From the NCBI GenBank assembly GCA_949318235.1, contig OX439127.1, positions 32,326,873 through 32,390,872 on the forward strand: 64,000 nt of DNA. Reading direction: 5' to 3'. Positions within the stretch are counted from its first letter, which is position 1. Each line of letters begins with the position of its first letter. The notes under the pieces were generated by a model, which saw only the letters and a program-made list of their open reading frames with translations, did no database searches and was not told the origin of the DNA. This stretch comes from Ecdyonurus torrentis. Lineage: Eukaryota; Arthropoda; Insecta; Ephemeroptera; Heptageniidae. The translations under genes and the position numbers were made by a program. Positions 54,315-64,000 of this stretch are shown one piece after another.

Positions 54315-54684
54315 ATACATACATACACATATACACACATACATACATATATATACGATCTTTGACATAGCAATTTCCCTTTCTTTTCCTTTCCATTCTT
54401 TTGTGCACACTTGCTCGCTTGCTCACATGCTCAGTATACATAAGCCTGCAGCACAACCACGTCACACTAATATTTATTTTGCAAACTAGAGTCGAATTGA
54501 AAAAATACGAAAGAAAGAAAGAAAGTTATTTTCATTTTCATTAAAATTTACTTACTCTTCTTCTTCTTCAAAGGGACATAGAATTGGATATTAACTTAGA
54601 GAGAAGATAAACAAACAGCAACCCATTAGTTCGTTTCTTTATTATTATTACGTATTGTTATTTTTAAATAGTAGAAACTCAATC

Positions 54685-54728
<44 letters not shown>

Positions 54729-55228
54729 AATCAACAACATTTAAGTGATCCACACCATATTTACGATGGTTGGGGGAAACGTTTCATAAAACACAGTGGT
54801 CACAAAAGACAATATTATTCATGATCGCGTGTCTGTATAGTATGTGTAAAACATGGAGTAGTGCGTCTATTTGTATATAAGTAGTTATTAAAACGACATT
54901 CCTAACACAACTCTAGAATGTTGTTACTATTGCATTAATATGATAATAATATGCAGATTGTTTATTATACTGTAAAACTATGCAAACTAGCAATACAATT
55001 TATAGTTAAAAATAAAAAATAGCAGCTGCAAAATTACCTAACCAAGGAAGAGTTATAGAACACACACGCTGAAATGATTTTTCTAATTGTATCTAAGAGA
55101 GAGAAAGCAGTTAAAAAGAGATTCACTTCCAAATTCTGTTTGTTCCTCCTACACTCTAAATTTTAACAATACTTTATGTCCATATGAAAAATGAACATTT
55201 TTAAAACAAGATTTATAATTTTTGACAG

Positions 55229-55290
<62 letters not shown>

Positions 55291-56513
55291 AATTTTAATA
55301 TGATACTTAAGCAAACGTATGTAAAGCATCAAGAAAAAAAAAAGCAAAAAAAAAAGCAATTATTACAAGTTCTTTGCTTATATATATAGGATACAACAAA
55401 TTACAGTAATAATACATTTTTTTATAACCTTTTATACATTGTAGAGGAAATTGAATTCTATTATTCACAACAAGAATGAAGTACTTCTTTTTTATGATAT
55501 CAAGCAAGCACTTGGTTACATGAAAAGAAATAATAATGTATATAATATAAAATAGCTTAGTTAATTTCCTGCATTATATGATCACATAAAAATCTCATGA
55601 TAAAAGTACAAAAATTATTACTATATTTCTTTCTCTCTCCTTGATATAGTGCTGATTTAAAATAAATATGAAAATAACGTACATTAAAGAGAAGAAAAAA
55701 AAATATATATAGTTTAATTGCAATTACTAAGCATTTTTAAATTAGATAATAACAAATTTTAATATAAAATAAAAAGTTTTTCATAAAAGTTTGTTCAGCT
55801 ATATTGATCTGCAGAAGATCTCAAGATAAATTTATAAGGGGATTCCAAAAAACCCTCTCGTATAAAATACGCTTTGACGTCCCCTTAAAAGACATTTTAT
55901 TCTCTGAGGACCTCTATAAGTCTTATCTCAAGTAATATGCATCGCAAATCACCTATTTTAATCAGATACTTCCCGATATCAATAATATTGATATATATTT
56001 AAAAGAAATTTAATTTACTATCTCCCTTTTCTTATGAACACATTGGTAGTGAAAAAAGAAGTAATATTTGAAAAATTTTAAATACATACATTTGGGGTAA
56101 AATCTTATATTTTGCTCGATTCTACACTAAAACTACACTAAATAAATCATGTAAAAATATATATAAAAAAATCACCGTTGTTATACAAATGTTGAGGTAT
56201 GTTATATATTTATTGAAATGTTTGTAATGATTATTTGATTATTTACGGTATGACTTGGACTGCTTTATTCCAATCGAGTTTTGACCCAGATATATATTAA
56301 TATATTGGTATATATATATGGAATACTTTGTGCATGCAAACAAGCATAAGTCGCGAGTTTTTGGTTAGGTTTGATATACTGACCGTGCGTGCAGTGGTAC
56401 GTTGCAGCTGGTTCGGTGAAACTGACGTGATGGTGGTACATCGACCGCTCTTGTAAGAGATCCAGTAGAGTGGATCACTAGCAGCATCCTGGCAATCACT
56501 ACGAAGACTGCAT
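40040..56513 (-). CDS. Plexin A-type semaphorin receptor, 18 C-terminal exons, 5' end missing
   Basis: Single-pass receptor for semaphorins that guides axons; its cytoplasmic domain is a GAP for Rap/R-Ras-type GTPases. Exons in order of translation: 56384-56513, 48856-49018, 46105-46313, 45815-45946, 44823-45604, 44473-44758, 44165-44410, 43912-44088, 43531-43780, 42841-43457, 42404-42587, 42203-42306, 41929-42117, 41763-41867, 41508-41677, 41277-41419, 40742-40887, 40040-40216. All phases agree, giving about 1,402 aa. Visible domains: PSI modules ([33 protein letters not shown]); IPT domains ([28 protein letters not shown]); a TM helix ([20 protein letters not shown]) followed by RRK; split GAP with arginine motifs [13 protein letters not shown] and [14 protein letters not shown], separated by a Rho-binding domain. 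The tail resembles A-type plexins ([28 protein letters not shown]). The first exon here begins in phase 2, so earlier exons (sema domain) exist upstream. A-type assignment is from the cytoplasmic half. Confidence 0.95.
41005..41175. mobile_element. Palindromic MITE, family A, copy 4 (plexin intron)
   Basis: Contains GAAGCAACTGTTTTGAGGCC, then a TACTACTACGCATGTGCAGT centre and the mirrored GGCCTCAAAACAGTTGCTTC, in the intron between the exons at 41277-41419 and 40742-40887. GGATCAAATCCGCTTC and GAGGATTTGATCATAATCGC pair across the middle. Confidence 0.88.
42676..42790. mobile_element. Small inverted-repeat element in a plexin intron
   Basis: Left GGGCTGTAAGCTGCAAC and right GTTGCAGCTTACGGG are inverted copies; GTTAAACC/GGTTTAATTAG extends the pairing. 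It is about 115 bp, just downstream (gene sense) of the exon ending at 42841. Confidence 0.7.
46314..48855 (-). other. Plexin intron, 2.5 kb
   Basis: Non-coding sequence between the exons at 48856-49018 and 46105-46313. It holds T tracts near 46831-46866 and 47750-47800 and a (TA)n run at 48576-48627. No additional exon was found, and splice phase is satisfied without one. Confidence 0.85.
50337..50416. repeat. Compound (TA)n(CA)n microsatellite
   Basis: About 32 TA units continuing directly into about 8 CA units, in the long plexin intron. Confidence 0.97.
54231..54309. repeat. (CA)n microsatellite
   Basis: About 39 CA units, then degenerating into CATA repeats, in the long plexin intron. 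Confidence 0.97.
55230..55286. repeat. (TA)n microsatellite
   Basis: About 28 TA units in the long plexin intron. Confidence 0.96.
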
Positions 56514-58600
56514 CTGTAATAAGATAAACACACAAAATTGTGTTACTTCTGCGGACAAAATATTTGCATCAAATCAATATTTCAATATTATGCTAACAAA
56601 GATCACCTGTCGCAATTTTTTTTTTTGTTTTTTGGTTATTTATTAAAAAATTTACATAAACAAGGTACTACGTGACTGTCAAACAGCTTTTATGCTCTAA
56701 TGAGATTACAATAAATTTGCCCTTCTCATGATAAATAAAAAATAATAATTTAATAAAATTGTATGATAAAAATGCACAAAGAGTTTCTATTCCATTATGC
56801 TGCTGTTATATACAGTACATAATGGTGCAGTGTAACTTTTTGCTTTATGTTGGTGCATAAGCATATATAATAAAATTAATTTTTTTCATTTTATTTCAAA
56901 TTTTGTACGGTAGAAACCAGGGCCGGCTTGGGGTTCGTTGGCCCGGTCTGGCAATCTGGGAATTGGCCCGCTTATGCTGGGGGGTCTGGGGGGCGCGAGC
57001 CCCCCAGCTTGCGCCGCAGGCGAAAATTTTTTTTAAAAGGGGACGTGGCACTGGTTTTTACGCTAATTTTGAATTAAATTTTATTTTTTTCACAATTTTT
57101 AAAATAATGTGTAACACTATTATATTGAAAAATAAGTATGTAATTGAACCATAACATTTTTTGATAATATATACTACGATCTACATGACATGACCTTCGG
57201 CCACCTTAAAAAATATATTAGACAAAAATTGATGTATGATAGAAAAAAAAACTATATTGAAGGAATGATTGTTATAATGTAATGGTTTAATTGAAGTATG
57301 GGGGAAAAAAAGAAACAAAGGGGGGGGGGGGCATAACAGGGATTTGTAAATTTATAATTATAGGAATTTATAGGTGTAGAGAACTTGACAATTTTTCGAA
57401 TGGTTTGACTTGGTTGGAAGAGCTTGATTTCAAGCTTAAATTTGAAAAAAACGAGCCATAACTTGGGGAAATCAATATTTAGCCCAAAATTCAAAAATAA
57501 AAAAAAATATAAAAAAAGCACTTCAACCTGTGTGTCAAAAAAAAAAAAAAAAAAAAAAAAGCTCATTTCTCATTTTATACAAGTATTAACAATTGATTTT
57601 ACATGCTATAGAGAATTATAAACATTGTATACTGTACTAAAAAAAAAGTTTTTAGCCTTTTTTTTTTTATCTTGTATTCTTTGCAAATGCTTATTTTTAA
57701 CGGGTCATTTACGGGCACATCTCGAATGTTTAGAAATATAAATAAATGTATTTTTTATAAATAATTTAAATAAAATATAAATATATGAATTTAATAACTT
57801 TCCAAAATATAATATTTTATTTACATACTACTGTAGTGCAAGAAGTATTGAAAAAACGCAAATACGCAAATGATAATTAAAAAAAATGATATCACTTCTT
57901 TTCAAATAATAAAAAAGTGAGCTATTTTTCAAAGTACCTTTGAACTTTTTTTAATTGATTTTTTTTTCATCAGAACCAAAGGCCCGCAAAAGCAAAGTCC
58001 CGATCCAGGAGCCCGCGGACTAACTTGTACGGCCTTATGCCTAGCTGGCCCAAGTGCATAAAAAATTTAGTTGGTTTGCAATGATCTCAATGCTTTTTTT
58101 TTTTTTTTTTTTTTAGTTACAATAAAAATGCTCATTCCAAGTAATTTGTGTGCATGCATTATAGATTAAGTCATATGATACAAAATTAAAATTAAAAAAA
58201 TATGCGGGCAAAGGTTTTAAAGTTTGGCTGTTTTTTCTTCTTCTTTTTCTTTTCTTTTCTTTCTTTTTCTTTCTTTCTTTCTTTTTTTTTCTGGCCCGCT
58301 TGGCCCGCAATGACGTTGGCCCGGTCTGCGATCGCAGACCTCGTCTTATGGCCAAGCCGGCCCTGGTAGAAACTATACAATATATTATATTATAATGTGG
58401 ATGGGAACAAAAAAAAGCGAGAGAGAGAAAAAAAAAAGTAATTTCAGATACGGATTTCCTGACAAATTTTCCCCCTTTCATCCCTAAAGAATAATGATAA
58501 TTTTATTATTATTTACATAACTATCCTTTTTTATAAAATAAAATACAGAGGAATGTAGATATACAACTAACAGTATTACGCAGAGGCTCAGATTTTGGGG

Positions 58601-58639
<39 letters not shown>

Positions 58640-60296
58640 TATATCTGCGAGACAAAGTAGATTTCATTTTACTTGTACGTATGTAAAATTGTATAGTCTT
58701 GTACACCAAAGGAAAGTGTAACGTATGATACGTTTGTTAAAACACTTTATATTGAGTAGGAGGTGCATTAGAGGGAAGAAGGAGAGAAAGACAGAATGGG
58801 TTATTTATATGAAGACATTGATTGAAGAGAGAACGAAACAGAGAGAGAGAGAGAGAATAGTAAACGTACTGTGAGACGAGACTTAAGGACGGTACGTATT
58901 TTATCTATCTACAAGATTGTCTGTGCCTTGGGGCTAATAACAATGTCAGTTCATCGTACATATAGTACACGTTACATACATCTTATGTTGTACAGTATAC
59001 TATACAGTAAAGTAAGGGAGAATGTCTGCTGTTTCTGTATATTACATTACAGCCCGCAAACTTTCTTCTTTTCTATAATTCTAACTTCATACAAAACTAC
59101 ACGACACGGCACACCCACATATCACGTACGCTGGTGGGTTTTTATTCAAGTTCTTTATCGTCTAGCCTCACACAATTTTATATCGCTTATACATATAAAT
59201 GTAATATACTACCTTGAATATTTAACTCACTAACAAATATAATATACATAAAAAAAAAATTTAAACTTCGATTTTAATTTTACAAAATTTCATGTATTTC
59301 CTTTTCGTATAGTAATATAATGAAATTCTTATAATACTTATTAAAATAAAAATTCCTTACGATATATAACCCCTTAGGGAAGTCTACTGTTTTTTTTTTA
59401 TGCATGTAGAATTGTAAATATTTTACATTCAACACTAACTGATACTTTAAACCAAAATAAAAAAGGCGTGCTGAAAATATGTAAATATAACAATTTTAAA
59501 ATGAACGAAACGGGTTGAGAAAGGCTATTACAAAAAGCTCTATTATTAGCAACGTACAATACATAATATTATTTCAAATCTGAATGGCTGAGATAGATGT
59601 ATTATATAAAATAATTATATTACTGGCTGCATATTCGTAGAATCACCTGCTTACTTAGGTTATATGGCATGAAAACTGAAGAGATTCAGAGAACGAATGA
59701 GAGAGTTAAAGTAAATTCTAAGCAAACATTCCACAACTCTGTGGTTATACCCTTGTTTACATCTCTTTTAATTATTTCAATTAAAATTAAATTATATACA
59801 TTTTACATATTACTGCATATAACTTTTTTTTCCTGTATAATATTCATTTTATGATACTACAAAATATACCGCTAGTGCTTTATTTAATTTTTTTTTCCTC
59901 ATACCTATTTTAACTTAAATATTTAACTTTCATTATTAATTTATAATCAAGTCTAATGTTAAGTAAATAAACTTTGAAGTATATATATATTCAATAGTGC
60001 ACACATTATACACTTAGCTATCTATGTAGTTTGTAGCTGTAAAGTTCATACAGTATATGTAATATGTACATACTAGGAACACCAGTACATAGTAATGTTG
60101 TGTATATGTGTATACTTTATAATGACGGAGAAAGTGTAATAAATACATATGCCGCCGGCAAGCAAACAACTAAATAAACTAAAATATTATTACTATAAAT
60201 ACATAAAATAATGATATTACATACGGTTTAACCCTTTTTTTTTTTTTTTTTTTACAAATAAAAACTAATATATTATTTACATAAAACAGGACTAAA

Positions 60297-60342
<46 letters not shown>

Positions 60343-60597
60343 AAATATGTATGTATGTATATTGTTGTTGTTGTTAAATTATAATAAAGGTAAACGTAAT
60401 TATTTTTACTTATTGTTTATTCAAGGTAAGATAACGTATATTAATTTAATTACTTTTTATACAAGCATATATATATAATAATAATAAGAAAAACAATAAT
60501 AATAACAATAATTACTGTTTATATAAGGTACGTGGTATTGTGTCATGTGATTTATCATAGTGGAAGATAGTTATGTTATATAACCATATAGCTACTG

Positions 60598-60642
<45 letters not shown>

Positions 60643-63572
60643 ACATATACGTATTTCTAATTAAGTATAAGGAAGGAACTAACTGTGTGTTAACCTAACT
60701 AGACCAAGACCATATTATACTATTTTATAGCTCACTCTTACTTTAGTAATGAAAACTAAAAAGCAAAAGATAACGTTATATTATTATTATTATATTATTA
60801 TAAAGCTGTGTTGTTTTTGTTTTTGTTTATAAGCCATATAAGAAAATTTTGTTTTATGATGTTAATAATTATATATTATTCATAAGGTTACCTGTAATTA
60901 GATTTATATAATGTTATGCAAAATAATAATAAAAAAAACGTTACATTTTGTTATTGTTGTACGGTTCTATTTAAATATTAATTTAACTATAAAATAATAT
61001 ACTGAAGGATAGTTGAAGTTTTTCCATTATATAAAAGTTATGAATTGAAAATGTTTAGTAATCAACTTTTTATTTTTAGTGTTTTGCACGCGCACACATA
61101 GATGTATAATTGAAAAATATTTACCTCAAAAATTGCTCTAGTTATTGATTAAATTTATATACAATACGAACGAATAACGTTTTTTTATATATATATTTTA
61201 TATATTAACTAAAATGCTTGTTTTCGCTTCTTTCTTTCTTTCTCTTTTTTATTTATTTTTTTAATGAAATTGAGGCTATTTTTTTCTCCTCACTTTGTAT
61301 CATTTGGAATTAAAATATTTGATACTAAAAAGAGCTTTAATATCATCATAAATTATAACATTATACGAACTGCATATTCGATTGTTTAGTTTAGTATAAA
61401 AAAAATTTAAATTTAAATATTTTTAACACAATATACTGGAATACAATTTCTATATGCAAAAATTGTGAGGCAGAAAAAAACGATTAAAATTTAATTGATT
61501 TTATAATTAAAGGAAAGTTAAAATCACGTAATGTACACAAAATTATATTTAAGGGGTATCCTTCAATATAAAATTTGATAAACCCTTTATGGTTAAATTT
61601 TATTTATATTCAAAAATTATTCTCCGTTTCGTACCTTTACGTATTTGATAAAAACAACAACATATATTTTGTATTTTTTATTTAATGGGAGCTTATAATT
61701 TATAATACTTAAGCCGTGAAAATGTGTGAATAACCTTAAACTTCATTTGTAATATAATAGTATTAGTAGAGAGCACAATTACGCTTGCTGTATGTATATA
61801 TACACATACACCACAGCAAAAAGAAGCCCTGTAACACACTTTACTTTACAATGAGAAGAAAGACGTAGAAATGCTTTGTGAACAAAGTTAAAAACAAAAC
61901 ACAGACGTGGTACAATAATCCTCACGCCGTGCTAACTTTTAACTCACAATATTTTATATATCTCCCACAATTCAAATAACGTTAATATATAGAAGTAAAA
62001 TAAATCAAATATTTATACCCCCCCCCCCCCCCCCCATAGCGTTTTAATTTTTTTTCCTATCATTTTAAATATTAGCTTATTTACAAATCTTACTATGTGA
62101 TTTTTTTTATATAGGAGAGTTAAAATTAACATAAAGATTAATGAATTTCATTATTTAGTTTATTGATCGATATTAAGCAGGGCGGCGTGTTTATTGATCA
62201 TTATGATGGGAAAATCCATGACATTTCCCGACTGTATTTTCCTCCACACTTTGTGAAAATATCAAACAAACAAAATGACTCGTCATTATATTATTTACTG
62301 ATAGATACCACACAATTTTTCATCAGACACAAAATCACATTAATCTGGTCTATTTATGTTTACATCAAAAGAAACGCATATCTCTTTAACTTTCATTTGC
62401 TTTCATCAAAATAATAAACGCACTAAAGAAATAAGATTGATATCAAATTAATCATGACACCCCTTTAAATACTTGTTTCAAAGGACCAAAATACAACGGG
62501 TTCTCATATGGTACTCAGATAAATATATTTTTTTCTTTTAAAAAACGATTACCACTACATGATAGAAAAAAAAAATACTATTTTATAGAAAGATTTTCTA
62601 TACTTAAATAAATTGAAAGAGAGAAAAAAAAAAAAAAAGAAAAAGAAAGAAAGAACTTTTTTCCCCATGTATCAAAGGTATAATGTGATATCACGCGTGT
62701 TACATTACTTTTGTTTCACACATACAATTTTGCTGTTACGACACTTTTTTCTCTTCTCTTATATTATATAGTGAATCCCAGCAGTAAGCTATATAAAAGT
62801 TAAGTTTCCCTCACAAAAAACGACCAGTCTACCCTTACGTATATTTTATTATCTTTACTTGCAACTTATATACGTTTTATATTAGAGAGAGAGAGAGAGA
62901 GAGACTATATTATAGGGGAGGAAAAACGAGAGGTCAAAAGGTAATGATATATATAACGCGAGAAAGAGAGAAGTTACAATATATATACACCAAAACCAAA
63001 CTACATTTTACAATATGAGAGAGAGAGCAACAGTAAAACGGACTTCATTAACTTGTATAATAATTCGGTATATCAGGATAAACAAGCTATATAATAAAAC
63101 TGTCCCCCTAAACAATATAATCTTCCTCGTTCTCTTACTTTTATTTTATTTTGAAATCAAAAACTCTTTTTTACTATTTACATTTGATGCTCCATCAAAA
63201 TATTATCTTTGTAAATTCGTCAATAAAATTTAATTTAAAGAAGAGGCATTTATTTGTGTATATCTGATCTAATGTTTCGTTACTTTGCAGCAGTAACAAC
63301 TTTCGATTAATAGTCTTTACTACATTTACCTAACTTTAACAGTAAAACGTTGCATTGCTTTTTCTTTTTATGTAAAATCAATACGTAAAATGCGAGTAAT
63401 TATATAGAAATACAAATGCTAAAAAAGGGACTTGCGCTATAAAAATCGTTTTACACTGCTCATAAAAAAACAAAAACATAATATTATATATATAAATAAA
63501 ATAGCACAACGTTCAGAAAAATGACAATATTATGCCTTTTATTTTAACGTATAGTTGGCTATAACTATAACT

Positions 63573-63606
<34 letters not shown>

Positions 63607-64000
63607 CAACCTCCACAGTAAAATATCGATTGATTACCCTAATTAAAATAACGTCCTTATATGATAAATAGAATTAATAGAAATTTCATAGTTATTTAAA
63701 TATATCATTACAATATTCAAAAAGTAAATTATAAAAGTGAAAGAAGTCCCCCCCCCCCCTCTTTTGTTAGAATACATTAACAAAAATAAAATACTAGTTT
63801 CTTAATATATTTTTTTTTTCATGGAAGAAAAAATCCTGAAATCAAATACTTGACATTAAACATGAAAAACCACGCGATGTCATGTCATTCAACTATAATA
63901 CCTTTTTTTTTTTTTTTTTTTTTTTTTTAAGCTATAGCGACACAGATAATAAAATCCCTCATGATAATAATATGAAAATAAAGACACAAAACTTTTTGTG
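56514..64000 (-). other. Upstream plexin intron or 5' region, exons not visible
   Basis: The plexin exon at 56384-56513 begins mid-codon, so a further exon must precede it. No sema-domain coding sequence was recognised up to 64000, so this is most likely intron. It holds the hAT element at 56918-58365, poly-A/T tracts (58603-58635, 63570-63604, 63903-63928), a C16 tract near 62020 and (TA)n at 60300-60336. The sequence is extremely AT-rich beyond 59000. Confidence 0.65.
56918..58365. mobile_element. Non-autonomous hAT element with exact 8-bp target duplication
   Basis: Terminal inverted repeats of 14 bp (CAGGGCCGGCTTGG at 56918-56931, complement at 58352-58365) are flanked by the exact 8-bp repeat GTAGAAAC (56910-56917 and 58366-58373). 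Subterminal words TTGGCCCGGTCTG and TTGGCCCGCTT occur near both ends in the same orientation. The 1,448-bp body is AT-rich with homopolymers and no transposase ORF, so it depends on a transposase elsewhere. Confidence 0.95.

Larger units (their letters stand above)
49019..56383 (-). other. Plexin intron, 7.4 kb
   Basis: The largest internal plexin intron seen. It has a GC-rich patch at about 49290-49460, (TA)n plus (CA)n at 50337-50416, (GA)n and G10 at 51991-52036, and another non-repetitive patch at about 52380-52640. (CA)n at 54231-54309, a T tract at about 54688-54727 and (TA)n at 55230-55286 follow. Much of 51000-54100 is less repeat-ridden than the surroundings. No coding exon is supported; the reading frames up to 201 codons here are low-complexity artefacts. 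Confidence 0.75.

Noticed and set aside
53543..54410. Minus-strand ORFs of 135 and 201 codons
   Set aside because: They run through a (CA)n repeat and intronic sequence, have no recognisable domain, and the plexin splice phase is complete without them.
58871..59233. ORF of 120 codons upstream of the plexin exons
   Set aside because: It is on the wrong strand for plexin, with no recognisable domain; AT-rich chance ORFs of this length are expected in a 64-kb window.

Overview
The window is nuclear DNA from an animal, most likely an invertebrate and probably an arthropod; I cannot name the species. It is AT-rich (roughly 70% A+T by eye). The genes are split by many GT-AG introns, and the rest is full of microsatellites, poly-A/T tracts, short inverted-repeat elements (MITEs) and retroposon fragments. 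No bacterial, organellar or viral gene, CRISPR array or convincing RNA gene was seen.

Four protein-coding genes were rebuilt by joining exons by hand, checking splice phase at each junction. (1) 729-5773, minus: a complete 9-exon cathepsin D-type lysosomal aspartic protease, 386 aa. (2) 10135-18368, plus: a complete 9-exon CLN3/battenin lysosomal membrane protein, about 442 aa. (3) 26448-30636, plus: a complete 7-coding-exon ASCC1 (KH domain plus 2H-phosphoesterase-like domain), 366 aa. (4) 40040-56513, minus: the 18 C-terminal exons (about 1,402 aa) of an A-type plexin. Its sema domain and signal peptide lie beyond base 64000 or were not found.

Layout: cathepsin D and CLN3 are divergent, sharing a 4.4-kb intergenic region. 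ASCC1 follows CLN3 in tandem after about 8 kb. ASCC1 and plexin converge across 9.4 kb rich in foldback elements and T tracts. Cathepsin D and CLN3 are both lysosomal, and their human orthologues are both neuronal ceroid lipofuscinosis genes (CLN10 and CLN3). ASCC1 (RNA/DNA-damage co-regulator) and plexin A (semaphorin receptor) have no evident functional tie to them.

The least ordinary content is the mobile DNA. It includes a four-copy palindromic MITE family with one copy in an intron of each of the four genes. A foldback family has 13-14-bp target duplications, and one palindrome is built from 33-bp tandem units. A 1.09-kb inverted-repeat element has a decayed relative 7 kb away. Two non-autonomous hAT elements have exact 8-bp target duplications. 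A 5'-truncated LINE and a tRNA-like SINE share a 3' tail. No new cellular system with its own proteins was found.
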